64,000 nt of DNA, taken from contig OY969108.1 of assembly GCA_963697965.1 (NCBI GenBank), forward strand, positions 3,100,001 through 3,164,000, read 5' to 3'. Of this stretch, positions 24,549 through 32,574 are shown piece after piece. The notes beneath the pieces were generated by a model that searched no databases, was not told where the DNA came from, and was given only the letters and a program-made list of their open reading frames with translations. The number at the start of each line of letters is the position of its first letter. Position 1 is the stretch's first letter. The DNA is from JAPLJC01 sp963697965. GTDB taxonomy: Bacteria; Desulfobacterota; Desulfobaccia; Desulfobaccales; 0-14-0-80-60-11. Position numbers and translations under genes: made by a program.

Positions 24549-24693
24549 CTCGTTCCCAATCTCTGCTTGGGCACCTCGATTCCGAGGTTTGCCAGGTCTG
24601 TAGGGTGGGCACTGCCCACCTTTTCCTTTTGGTTTGGTGGCACAGGCGTCCCGCCTGTGCAGTCATTCTGAGCCGCCGCCAACGGCGAAGAAT
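24549..24693. repeat. Cluster of four dispersed palindromic elements (families A-D)
   Basis: In order: a degraded family A copy (24549-24573, relative of 12462-12491); family B GGTGGGCA-C-TGCCCACC (24604-24620); family C GCACAGGCG/CGCCTGTGC preceded by GGTG (24636-24660); and a family D stretch beginning TCATTCTGAG and ending GAAGAATCT (24663-24693), related to 32478-32512. No coding sequence is interrupted. Confidence 0.7.
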
Positions 24694-24709
24694 CTAGTCT
24701 TTAATTTTT

Positions 24710-24782
24710 GTAGCCGCAGGCTTTAGCCTGCGCCGCCTTGGCGCGTTTCTTATAAAATCCGCAGGCTAAAGCCTGCGGCTAC
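24710..24782. repeat. Perfect 23-bp inverted repeat with self-palindromic arms (family E)
   Basis: Arms at 24710-24732 and 24760-24782 are exact reverse complements separated by 27 bp. Each arm itself contains CGCAGGCTTTAGCCTGCG, so it can fold locally or as one long hairpin. It ends seven bases before the heptamer array at the rtcB stop codon. Confidence 0.8.
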
Positions 24783-24788
24783 ATTTTA

Positions 24789-24816
24789 ACTCAAAACTCG
24801 AAACTCAAAACTACCC
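24789..24816. repeat. Heptamer array overlapping the rtcB stop codon
   Basis: ACTCAAA, ACTCGAA, ACTCAAA, ACTACCC in 7-bp register; the last unit overlaps the stop codon at 24811-24813. Confidence 0.75.
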
Positions 24817-26250
24817 TTTTATAACCCCCAACGGCTTCAACTTCGCCACCTTTTTGGAGATGCCGGCGCCCTGGCAGACATCGACTACCATGGCCACGTC
24901 TTTATAGGCCTCGGAAATCTCTTCGTCAATGGTGGCCCGGCCGGCGCCCCGGACCACGATGCCCCGGTCCTTAAGCTCCCGGACGATGGAGCGGCCCCTG
25001 GCCACCTTCAGGGCCTGGTGCCGGCTCATCTCCCGGCCGGCCCCGTGGCAGGTGCTGCCGAAGGTCTCGGTAAGGGCCTTTTCGGTCCCTACCAGTACGA
25101 AAGAGTATCGCCCCATGTCGCCGGGGATCAACACCGGCTGCCCCGTCTCCTGATAGGCCGCCGGGGTCTCCGGGTGGTGCGGCGGAAAGGCCCGGGTCGC
25201 GCCCTTGCGGTGGATGCAAAGCTTTTTGCGGACTCCTCCTCCCACCTCGTGGGTCTCGATCTTGGCGATGTTATGGGCCACGTCGTAGATGAGCTCCATC
25301 CCCAGGTCCCGGGGGCCGATCTTCAAGACCTGCTCGAAGGACTGCCGCACCCAGTGGGTGACCAACTGCCGGTTGGCAAAGGCAAAATTAGCCGCCGCCG
25401 CCATGGCCGCCAGGTAGTTCCCGGCCTCCGCCGATTTCAAGGGAGCGCAGCATAGCTGCCGGTCCGGCAGCTCGATCCCGTATTTGGCTGCGGCCTTGAG
25501 CATCACCTTGATGTAGTCGTCGCACACCTGATGGCCCAGCCCCCGGGAACCGGTGTGCACGATGGCGGTCACCTGGTCCTTAAAAAGCCCCAGGGCCGCG
25601 GCCAGCTTCTCATCAAAGATCTCCTGGACGTAGCCCACTTCGACGAAGTGGTTGCCGGAACCGAGGGTGCCCAACTGGTCCCGGCCGCGATCCATGGCAA
25701 ACTGGGAGACACGCTCGGGGTCGGCCCCCTCGATACAGCCCTGGGCCTCGATGTGGTCCAGGTCGGATCTATCCCCGTAGCCATTCTTTACCGCCCAGCC
25801 GGCCCCCTGGCGCATCACCTCTTTCAAGGCAGGCAGGCCCAGCTTCAGTTCTTGGCGCCGGGAGCCCACCCCCGAGGGGATATTGGCAAAGAGGACGTTG
25901 ACCAGCTCCTCCATGCAGCACTCCGCCTGGGACCGCTGCAGGTTGGTGCGCAGCAGCCGCACCCCGCAGTTGATGTCGTAGCCCACGCCGCCGGGGGAAA
26001 CCACTCCTTCCTCCAGGGAGAAGGCGGCCACCCCGCCGATGGGAAAACCATAGCCCCAATGGATGTCGGGCATGGCCAGGGAAGGGCCTACGATCCCCGG
26101 CAGGGTGGCGACGTTGGCCACCTGCTGCAGGCTCTGGTCCTCCCCGATCTTGGAAATCATCGCCGCGGAGGCGAAGACCAAGCCCCGGGTGCGCATCTTG
26201 CCCTCCCGGGGAATCTCCCAGCGGTACTCGTCCACCTGCCGCAGCTTCAT
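24811..26250 (-). CDS. rtcB: RNA-splicing ligase RtcB
   Basis: 479 residues. RtcB joins 2',3'-cyclic-phosphate or 3'-phosphate RNA ends to 5'-OH ends using GTP and Mn2+. The metal site is visible: D92 and C95 in GVGYDINCGVR, H in LGSGNHFVEV, H in VHTGSRGLGHQV. The GMP-accepting histidine lies in STCHGAGREMSRHQAL. The next gene upstream is archease, its known activator, so this is an RNA repair or healing pair. No RtcR regulator or sigma-54 promoter is seen here. Confidence 0.97.
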   Translation of the reverse strand: MKLRQVDEYRWEIPREGKMRTRGLVFASAAMISKIGEDQSLQQVANVATLPGIVGPSLAMPDIHWGYGFPIGGVAAFSLEEGVVSPGGVGYDINCGVRLLRTNLQRSQAECCMEELVNVLFANIPSGVGSRRQELKLGLPALKEVMRQGAGWAVKNGYGDRSDLDHIEAQGCIEGADPERVSQFAMDRGRDQLGTLGSGNHFVEVGYVQEIFDEKLAAALGLFKDQVTAIVHTGSRGLGHQVCDDYIKVMLKAAAKYGIELPDRQLCCAPLKSAEAGNYLAAMAAAANFAFANRQLVTHWVRQSFEQVLKIGPRDLGMELIYDVAHNIAKIETHEVGGGVRKKLCIHRKGATRAFPPHHPETPAAYQETGQPVLIPGDMGRYSFVLVGTEKALTETFGSTCHGAGREMSRHQALKVARGRSIVRELKDRGIVVRGAGRATIDEEISEAYKDVAMVVDVCQGAGISKKVAKLKPLGVIKG

Positions 26251-26384
26251 ATCAGTAGCCAGTTATCAGTATTTACTTCCCCCCTTTTTCAAAGGGGGAC
26301 CTTACATGCTAACACTAGATCGCTAACCATTAAAAACTCAAAATCACCATCCATAAGTCTGTACCCAGTATGGTTTGATTTTTC

Positions 26385-26405
26385 TGGCTACTGGCTACTG
26401 ACTAC
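26385..26405. repeat. Heptamer array near the archease stop codon
   Basis: TGGCTAC, TGGCTAC, TGACTAC in register, ending six bases before the archease stop codon. Related units (ACTGATA, ACTGGCT on the minus strand) lie at 26253-26274 just upstream of rtcB. Confidence 0.7.
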
Positions 26406-26410
26406 TGCTA

Positions 26411-26857
26411 CTACAAATCTAGAATCACCGTGGCCTGCCAGCCATCCCCCCAGGGCCTGATCTCCAGCTGGTGGTAAGTGGCGGCCTTGACCGCGGATTT
26501 CTCCGGGTGCCGCTGGGGATCGAAGGCCTCTCCCCAGACGGTGGCCTTAAGGCGCCGCTCGCTCAGGGATGTGAGGTGGAATTCCCGTCCCAAAAACCCT
26601 TCCACGTCAAAAAGATAAAGCAGGTGGTTGAGCCAGTCAATCAGCAGGGCTTCCCGGTCCGGCGATTCCAGCTCAACGGTCCGTCTTTCCCGGCGCCTCA
26701 AGTAACGGCGGTCGACCATGGTGGCCGTCAAGGCGCCGGCTGCATTTTCAAAGAGCTTAGCCAGGCTCTGCCCCCGGATGCGCCAGGCCAGGTCGGCGGT
26801 GTGCGGCAGTTGCCGGTACTTGGCGGCCTGGCGTCGGTCGGCTAACCCCGGTTTCAT
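26411..26857 (-). CDS. Archease
   Basis: 148 residues. Archease speeds RtcB guanylylation and allows multiple turnover. Recognisable blocks are YRQLPHTADLAWRIRGQSL (the conserved HTAD), LFENAAGALTATMVD, and DWLNHLLYLFDVEGFLGREF; the acidic metal-binding residues are in HTADLA and near the C-terminus. It lies 160 bp upstream of rtcB on the same strand. The exact start is uncertain by two codons (TTG 26863 or ATG 26857). Confidence 0.93.
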   Translation of the reverse strand: MKPGLADRRQAAKYRQLPHTADLAWRIRGQSLAKLFENAAGALTATMVDRRYLRRRERRTVELESPDREALLIDWLNHLLYLFDVEGFLGREFHLTSLSERRLKATVWGEAFDPQRHPEKSAVKAATYHQLEIRPWGDGWQATVILDL

Positions 26858-26977
26858 CCTCAAAATTTAAGAATTTTACCCGGTGATGCAAGCCCGAGCG
26901 CCAACTTAAGTCAAAAGGCCAATGGTAAAAAGCAAAACTTTTGCCTTTTTACTTCATTTTTACGTTTGCCTTTTCCC

Positions 26978-27640
26978 TCAACAGGCGCACCGCCGCAGCC
27001 AATTCCGGTCATCCCGGGCCGCTTCCTGCCCCCAGGCAAAGGCCTGCAAATTGGCTTCCAGGAACTTGGGGTTGGTGCGGCTGCGGACCACCGCCAGAAT
27101 CTGGGGGGCGGCGAACGGCAGCCGCCCCAACTCCGCCAGGGCCCCCAACAGGACCATGTTCACCGTCAGAGGGCTGCCCGCCTGGCGGGCGCCGGCCCCG
27201 GCATCGAAGGCCAGCAGGCTCCCCACCTGCGCCGCCATGAGCTCCAGCATCCGGGATACCTGCGGATAGGGCGCCTGGCCGATGGCCACCGGATAGGGGA
27301 CAATGGCCGCGGTGTTGGCGATCACCAGGGTGCCGGCATGGCAGTGGTCCAGGGCCCGGAAGGTCTCCAGGGCCTCAAAACCCAGGATAATGTCGGCTTC
27401 CCCCTGGGAGATAAGGGGGCTCTGCAACTCCCCCAGGACCAGGGTGGAGACCACGATGCCGCCCCGCTGGGCCATGCCGTGGGTCTCGCTCACCAAAGGG
27501 TCAAGCCCCGCGGCCAGGGCCGCTTCTCCCAGGATGCGGCTGGCCAGCAGGGTCCCCTGGCCGCCCACCCCGGTGAGGAAGATGCGCAGGTTTTTGGGGC
27601 TGTTTCCTGTTTTCGGTTTTCTGTTTTCGGTGGCGGTCAT
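26978..27640 (-). CDS. iorB: Indolepyruvate oxidoreductase subunit beta
   Basis: 220 residues. With IorA it oxidises aryl pyruvates such as indolepyruvate to aryl-acetyl-CoA, reducing ferredoxin. The gamma-type domain signatures IFLTGVGGQGTLLASRIL and ETHGMAQRGGIVVSTLVLG are intact. The first dozen residues (ENRKPKTGN) are encoded by a heptamer repeat and are probably not part of the functional protein. The gene follows iorA by 180 bp. Confidence 0.93.
   Translation of the reverse strand: MTATENRKPKTGNSPKNLRIFLTGVGGQGTLLASRILGEAALAAGLDPLVSETHGMAQRGGIVVSTLVLGELQSPLISQGEADIILGFEALETFRALDHCHAGTLVIANTAAIVPYPVAIGQAPYPQVSRMLELMAAQVGSLLAFDAGAGARQAGSPLTVNMVLLGALAELGRLPFAAPQILAVVRSRTNPKFLEANLQAFAWGQEAARDDRNWLRRCAC
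27601..27628. repeat. Heptamer array inside the iorB N-terminal coding region
   Basis: TGTTTCC, TGTTTTC, GGTTTTC, TGTTTTC in 7-bp register lie within the first codons of iorB, producing the unusual ENRKPKTGN stretch. Confidence 0.75.
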
Positions 27641-27751
27641 GGTTAAATAAAATGAAAATTTGGAATCATTATCCTCGCAGGAAAACCCCGCTTAGGATAT
27701 CTATTTCAGCATCATCGAATTCTTCCATCAGCAATTCTGTTTCTCACTCTT

Positions 27752-27776
27752 GCACAGGCGGGACGCCTGTGCCACC
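27752..27776. repeat. Inverted copy of palindrome family C
   Basis: GCACAGGCG-GGA-CGCCTGTGC followed by CACC. Together with the preceding T it is the exact reverse complement of the copy at 24636-24661, so the two face each other around rtcB, archease and iorB. A GGTAGG/CCTACC hairpin follows at 27789. Confidence 0.8.
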
Positions 27777-27811
27777 AGTTAAACCACGGTAGGTATGGCC
27801 TACCAAAAATC

Positions 27812-27846
27812 TGCTCACTGCTTACTGCTCCCTGCTCCCTGCTCCC
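27812..27846. repeat. Five heptamers spanning the iorA stop codon
   Basis: TGCTCAC, TGCTTAC and three exact TGCTCCC units in unbroken register. The iorA stop codon (27822-27824) lies inside the second unit, and the tail GAGSREQ of IorA is encoded by the others. Confidence 0.85.
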
Positions 27847-29711
27847 TTCTGCACCGGCCGGATGCAGTCGCACCACTGGACGCAGAAGGCACAGCCGCTG
27901 CAGAGATCTTCGTCAATGAGCATCTGGTTGCCCTTGCCGCCCGGTTTCAGGTACATGGCCGGGCAGCCGAAGTAGTCCAGGCAATCCCGGCATTCCCCGC
28001 ACTCCCCGGTGACCTGGAAGCGGGCCTGCCTTTTCTTCCCGGTAATTCGGGATTCGTAGAGATAACATGGGGCCTGGGAGATGAGCACCCGCACTCCCGC
28101 AGCGCCTAGGGCCTCCTTGGTAGCCGCCAGGGCCTCTTTATATTTGAAGGGGTTGACCACCCAGAGGGCCTCCACCCCCAGACCACGCACCACCCCGGCG
28201 ATATCCAGGGGCTTCCCCGGATAGCCGGGGGGAGTCAGGGTCACCCCGGGGTGGGGCTGGGAGCCGGTCATGGCGGTGGTGCCGTTATCCAGGATGACCA
28301 GCAGGAAATCGTGCCTCTGGTGCACCGCGTTGGCCAGCCCTGGCAGCCCCGAATGAAAGAAGGTGGAATCCCCGATGAAGGCCACCACCTTCTGGCCGGT
28401 GGCCCGGGAGATGCCGGCGGCGGTGTTGATGCTGGAGCCCATGCAAATGAGAAAGTCGGCCATGGAGAGCGGTGGCAAGAGCCCCAGGGTATAGCAGCCG
28501 ATGTCCGTGGGAAAGATCCCTTCCATCTTAAGGTCCCGGAGGGCGATCTTCACCGCGTAGTACATGGCCCGGTGGGGACAGCCGGGGCAGAGGTTGGGGG
28601 GGCGGTCCGGCAAGGCCCCGCCCCATAGCTGCTCCGCGACGGTGATGGCCGGGGGCCGGTAATCGACCCCGAAGACGCGGGCGATCATTTCCCGCACCAG
28701 GCCGGGGTGGAATTCATAGAGCCGGGAGAACAGCCCCGGGCCCTTGCCGCGGATGGGCAAAGCCAGCCCCCGGCCCTGGGCCACAACCTTGACCGCCTCT
28801 TCCAGGTACGGCTCCAGTTCTTCCACCACCAAAACCTTTTCCAGGCCCTGAAGAAAATCGCCGATAAGCTCCTCGGGCAGGGGGTGGGTAAATCCCAGTT
28901 CCAGGATTTTGATCTCGGAGGCCAGCCCCAGTTCCCGGACGGCGTCAGCCACGTAAACCCGGCTCATCCCGCTGGTGATGATTCCCCAGCGGCCCTGGCC
29001 GCTGACCCGGTTAAAGGGGCTTTTCTCCGCCAGCACCCGGGCCCGGGATAATTCTTCCAGAAGCCGGGCGTGGGCCAGGCGGGCCACCGCCGGCACCATC
29101 ACCAGGCGAAAAGGGTCCTTGAGAAAGCGGCCCGGCCCCGGCCGGGACGGGAGTTTCCCCAGGGTCACCGGTCCCCGGGTGTGGTTCACCCGGGTGGTGG
29201 TGCGCAGCAGCAGCGGCAGGTTAAGTTCCTCCGAGAGGGAGAAGGCCGCCCTGGCCATTACCAATGCCTCCCGGGGACTGTCCGGCTCCAGCATGGGGAT
29301 CCCCGCCATTTTGGCGTAAAAGCGGTTATCCTGCTCATTCTGGCTGGAAAACAGGGAGGGGTCGTCGGCGCTGACGATGACCATGCCGCCCTTGACACCC
29401 GAGTAGGCCAGGGTCATGAGGGTGTCGGCGGCCACGTTCAGGCCCACGTGCTTCATGGCGGTGAGTACCCGCCAGCCCGAAGCCGCGGCCCCGGCGGCCA
29501 CCTCCAGGGCCACCTTCTCGTTCACCGAGTATTCAAAGGCCAGGTCGGTCTGCCGGGAGATTTCATAGCAGCGGTCGCCGATTTCCGAGGCCGGGGTGCC
29601 GGGGTAGGTGGTGACCAGGGACACCCCCGCCTCGAGGGCCCCGCGCACGATGGCCTCATTGCCTAAAAACAGGCGCCGTTCTCCCGGATTTCCCCGCAAT
29701 ATCTCTGGCAT
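27822..29711 (-). CDS. iorA: Indolepyruvate ferredoxin oxidoreductase subunit alpha
   Basis: 629 residues from ATG 29711. The N-terminal half is the pyruvate-oxidoreductase core (VTTYPGTPASEIGD). The middle carries the ThDP motif GDSTFFHSGLPGLANAVHQ ending in ILDNGTTAMTG. The C-terminus has a ferredoxin domain with eight cysteines (CGECRDC..C, then CSGCAFCVQWCDC) for two [4Fe-4S] clusters. Partner of IorB. The last seven residues, GAGSREQ, come from an intergenic-type heptamer repeat that has moved the stop codon. Longer N-terminal readings lack a ribosome site. Confidence 0.95.
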   Translation of the reverse strand: MPEILRGNPGERRLFLGNEAIVRGALEAGVSLVTTYPGTPASEIGDRCYEISRQTDLAFEYSVNEKVALEVAAGAAASGWRVLTAMKHVGLNVAADTLMTLAYSGVKGGMVIVSADDPSLFSSQNEQDNRFYAKMAGIPMLEPDSPREALVMARAAFSLSEELNLPLLLRTTTRVNHTRGPVTLGKLPSRPGPGRFLKDPFRLVMVPAVARLAHARLLEELSRARVLAEKSPFNRVSGQGRWGIITSGMSRVYVADAVRELGLASEIKILELGFTHPLPEELIGDFLQGLEKVLVVEELEPYLEEAVKVVAQGRGLALPIRGKGPGLFSRLYEFHPGLVREMIARVFGVDYRPPAITVAEQLWGGALPDRPPNLCPGCPHRAMYYAVKIALRDLKMEGIFPTDIGCYTLGLLPPLSMADFLICMGSSINTAAGISRATGQKVVAFIGDSTFFHSGLPGLANAVHQRHDFLLVILDNGTTAMTGSQPHPGVTLTPPGYPGKPLDIAGVVRGLGVEALWVVNPFKYKEALAATKEALGAAGVRVLISQAPCYLYESRITGKKRQARFQVTGECGECRDCLDYFGCPAMYLKPGGKGNQMLIDEDLCSGCAFCVQWCDCIRPVQKGAGSREQ

Positions 29712-29937
29712 GATCTTTTCTTTAGAAAAATTATTACCTGAACTTGATAAGTTAACACACTTTGGGAAATTTTTGCCAGTAAAAAACCTGGCGGCGCCCC
29801 CCCGGCTCCCACTGACCTGTGCCTGAAATGTTGGGAGACGCAAGTTATTCCGGCGGCTGACCGCGGTTGGCAGCTTGAGCTAGAAAAACGGGCTCACCTG
29901 GCTGGCGCCCGGGATTCGGGCTGCACGGAAAGGGGGG

Positions 29938-30348
29938 CTAGATGGCGAGCAGGGGGGAAAAGAATTCCTTGCCGTCGCGGACAGCCATGATGGCGGTATG
30001 GAGAGCCGTATCCGCGTCTTCCTTGAGGAGGTAGCCGCTGACTCCCACGGCCACGGCCTGCCGCAGATACTCCTTGCTGCGGTGCATGCTGAGAATCATG
30101 ACCTTGACCTGGGGATAAAGATGCTTAATCCTTTTGGTCGCCTCCAGGCCCCGGAGCCTGGGCATGGCGATATCGACAATAACCAGATCCGGCAGGCTAG
30201 TTTTCAGAATCTCCAGGAGTTCCATGCCATCGCCGGCTTCCCCCACGACCTTCAGGCTGCTGTCTTCCTCGATGATCTTCCTGATCCCCTGGCGCACCAG
30301 CGCATGGTCATCAGCCAGAACGATTCTATACAAAAGATTTTTATTCAT
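29938..30348 (-). CDS. Single-domain response regulator (NarL/FixJ receiver without HTH)
   Basis: 136 residues: only a receiver. Acidic pocket D13/D14 (VLADDHALVRQG), phospho-acceptor D59 (LVIVDIAMPRLRG) and the conserved K in GYLLKEDAD are present. The sequence resembles NarL-type receivers, in which an HTH domain would follow after GKEFFSPLL, but the protein stops there, and no HTH-like reading continues downstream. It may be a true stand-alone receiver or a shortened regulator. No histidine kinase is adjacent. Confidence 0.85.
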   Translation of the reverse strand: MNKNLLYRIVLADDHALVRQGIRKIIEEDSSLKVVGEAGDGMELLEILKTSLPDLVIVDIAMPRLRGLEATKRIKHLYPQVKVMILSMHRSKEYLRQAVAVGVSGYLLKEDADTALHTAIMAVRDGKEFFSPLLAI

Positions 30349-30837
30349 GGCCCGCCCTAGATATCTTCAAGGCCTTTAAGCCAATTGCCGTTGCTCACGG
30401 AGGTTTGCGCCTGCCAAAGGCAGGGCGCGGCCGGTATACCGACGAGCGGGTCCGGTTAAGGGGGATCTGGGAAAATCGCCTGGCTGGCGGTTGGCTAGGG
30501 GAAGGGGCCTTACAGGTGAGGTGGCTGGCATCATAAATCCTTTCTCCGCTCCCGAGGGGTCATGCGGCCATCCTTGCCACCTCAAATAAGGCGCATTATC
30601 TATCTAGCTAATCTCCATCCTTTTGCTACCTATTGTTAGGGTTTAGTAACCATTCCGAGAAAGTCAATCCCGGATAGAAACATTCGCCCTTCCTGGACCT
30701 ATTTTTATCCATTTGGATGGTTGACCTGACCATTCTGTTGGCCAAACCAGGCGGCCAGGGACCGCTCCGTCCATTAAGGGACCCGAGATGGCGCCGGCGG
30801 CCACCGGCAGCGCAGCCCAACATCTAGTGGGTTCGCC
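30349..30837. other. Gene-free stretch between the receiver gene and the ParA-associated gene
   Basis: About 490 bp. Two short minus-strand open frames (30376-30585, 30626-30823) have arbitrary composition and no ribosome site, and I do not call them. No palindrome, heptamer array or promoter stands out. Confidence 0.4.
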
Positions 30838-31236
30838 TCACTTCTTTCTGCCGCCCAGCCACCAGGGGATGTCCGAAGGGGTCATCTTGGCCCGGAGCTG
30901 CTCCAATTCCGTTTTCAGTCCGGCCACTTCGGCCTTAAGCGGCGCGATCTCCGCCTGAAGGAGCGGCCAGGCCGCCTGCAGCCGCGCCATCTCTCCCTTG
31001 AGGCTGGCCATCTCGGTCTTCAGTTGCGCCGCATCAAAGCTAATTTCCGGCCCCAGCCTCTTGACCCTGGCCGCCTCCGTCTGCAATCCCGCCAGCCCGG
31101 CTTCCAGCAGATCCAGGCGCTCTTCCACCCTGGCCGTCCGGCTGGCCATCCCCGCTCCCGGCAACACGGTGTCCAGAGGATTATCCGCCACCGGCGCATC
31201 CAGGGGATTTTCCCCGATGGTGCTGCGTTTGGCCAT
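30838..31236 (-). CDS. Coiled-coil partner of ParA with doubled NPLD motif
   Basis: 132 residues. The N-terminus reads MAKRSTIGENPLDAPVADNPLDTVLPG, that is, two NPLD motifs in a basic context. From about residue 37 to 118 it is one long coiled coil (LKTEMASLKGEMARLQAAW, LKAEVAGLKTELEQLRAKM), and it ends WWLGGRKK. It starts three bases after parA. Small proteins with a conserved TIGxNPLD-type head are known next to orphan ParA ATPases that position cytoplasmic clusters, so a ParA adaptor role is inferred; the cargo is unknown. Confidence 0.7.
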   Translation of the reverse strand: MAKRSTIGENPLDAPVADNPLDTVLPGAGMASRTARVEERLDLLEAGLAGLQTEAARVKRLGPEISFDAAQLKTEMASLKGEMARLQAAWPLLQAEIAPLKAEVAGLKTELEQLRAKMTPSDIPWWLGGRKK

Positions 31237-31239
31237 CGC

Positions 31240-32001
31240 TTAACTCCCTTCCTGGCTGATGATCTCCCGGGCCAAGGCCAGATAATCGGCTGCCCCGGCG
31301 CTCTTGGGATCGTATTGGGTTATGGGGCGGCCGAAGGAGGGGCATTCGGCCAGGCGGATATTCTCCCGGATAACGGTACGGTAAACCAAGGGGCCGGACC
31401 GCTCCCGGAGTTGCTCCACCACCTCCCGGGCGTGGCGGGTGCGGGCGTCCACCCGGCAGGCCAGGATACCGGAGATTTTGAGCTTGGGATTGAGGCGCTC
31501 CCGGACCAGTTCCACCGTTTGCAGGAGTTGGGCCAGGCCGCTCAGGGCCATGACATGGGCCTCCACCGGCACCAGCAGCTCTTCCGCCGCCGCCAGGGCG
31601 CTGACGGTCAGAATCCCCAAAGTGGGGGGGCAGTCCATGAGAAGGTAGTCCCAGCGGTCCGGCGGCAGGCGCTGGAGGTTGCGCCGCAGAATGGTTTCCG
31701 CCCCCACTTCCCCGGCCAGAATCTTCTCCGCCCCCACCAGCCAGGGGGACGACGGGATCAGGTCCACCCCCGGAGTCCCGGCCTCCCGGACGAATCCCGC
31801 AGGGTCGCCGTTTTCGGTGAAGATGCCAAGCACCTCTTTGCCGGTGTTCTTGATGCCAAACCAGTCGGTGCTGGAGTGTTGCGGGTCCAGGTCCATCACC
31901 AGGACGCGGCGCTCAAGTTCGCTCAAGGCCGCGGCCAGATTGACGCTGGTGGTGGTCTTGCCGCTGCCGCCCTTCTGGTTGGCGATGGCGAAAATCCTCA
32001 T
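31240..32001 (-). CDS. parA: ParA/MinD-type partition ATPase
   Basis: 253 residues. The deviant Walker A KGGSGKTTTSVNLAAAL near residue 11, Walker A' VLVMDLDPQHSSTDW, and Walker B YLLMDCPPTLGILTV are intact. Such ATPases bind DNA non-specifically and move cargo. There is no parB or parS nearby; the neighbouring coiled-coil protein is the likely partner, which points away from chromosome partition and toward protein-cluster positioning. Confidence 0.9.
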   Translation of the reverse strand: MRIFAIANQKGGSGKTTTSVNLAAALSELERRVLVMDLDPQHSSTDWFGIKNTGKEVLGIFTENGDPAGFVREAGTPGVDLIPSSPWLVGAEKILAGEVGAETILRRNLQRLPPDRWDYLLMDCPPTLGILTVSALAAAEELLVPVEAHVMALSGLAQLLQTVELVRERLNPKLKISGILACRVDARTRHAREVVEQLRERSGPLVYRTVIRENIRLAECPSFGRPITQYDPKSAGAADYLALAREIISQEGS

Positions 32002-32574
32002 CGTCTCATTCCCCTCTCTTTAAAAACCCGATAAAACAACGCTCGCCCGGGGCGCCCTTCCCAACCCTGGCCTCCGGCCCGAGCCGCAGGCGGCCCCCCG
32101 GGTGAGTCGAGCTGTCGGTCCCAACCTGCACCTGGGCCTTCCGGTATCAATTTTTCCCTAGTCACCATGTCACAGGAGGATGGCGATGTCAATCTCGGCC
32201 GGGGTAAGCATGAAATTGTCCCCGGAGCCCCGGAGCGCTTTGAGCCGTTCTATGTTAATTAGGCCTCATTACTTTATGATGAAAATACCTGGCTGGGCGG
32301 TCTTCTATGTGCCGGGCGCCCCCGCCCGCCCAGGAGGTAGATAACCGTTCAAAGAATCTCATGTCAAAAAAAGTAAAAAATTAAATTTAAAGCGCATAAA
32401 ATTCTTGACTATGATAAATAATAAATCTAATAATCAAATTCTCTAATAGAGATGTCTGAAAAAAGAGTCCCAACGGGTCATGCCGAGGGAGCGAAGCGGC
32501 CGAAGAATCTTACCGGATGACCGCCAGGCCTTTTACAGGGGTCTTAACTAACTTGAGAAAAAAGAGAGGTTCCC
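32002..32574. other. Gene-free stretch between parA and the MucR-type gene
   Basis: About 570 bp between divergent genes. It contains a GC-rich GGGCGG/CCGCCC element (about 32291-32332), an AT-rich stretch (32340-32460) that could hold promoters, and a family D repeat (32478-32512, CATGCCGAGGGAGCG to GAAGAATCT). No gene is visible. Confidence 0.45.

Noticed and set aside
24636..27776. Inverted 26-nt pair as ends of an insertion sequence
   Set aside because: No transposase lies between them and the genes are ordinary; kept only as a finding about repeats.
27601..27846. Heptamer arrays as a CRISPR array
   Set aside because: Units are 7 bp without spacers and no cas genes are present.
30376..30823. 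Two short minus-strand frames
   Set aside because: No start signal, no recognisable composition; left as gene-free.
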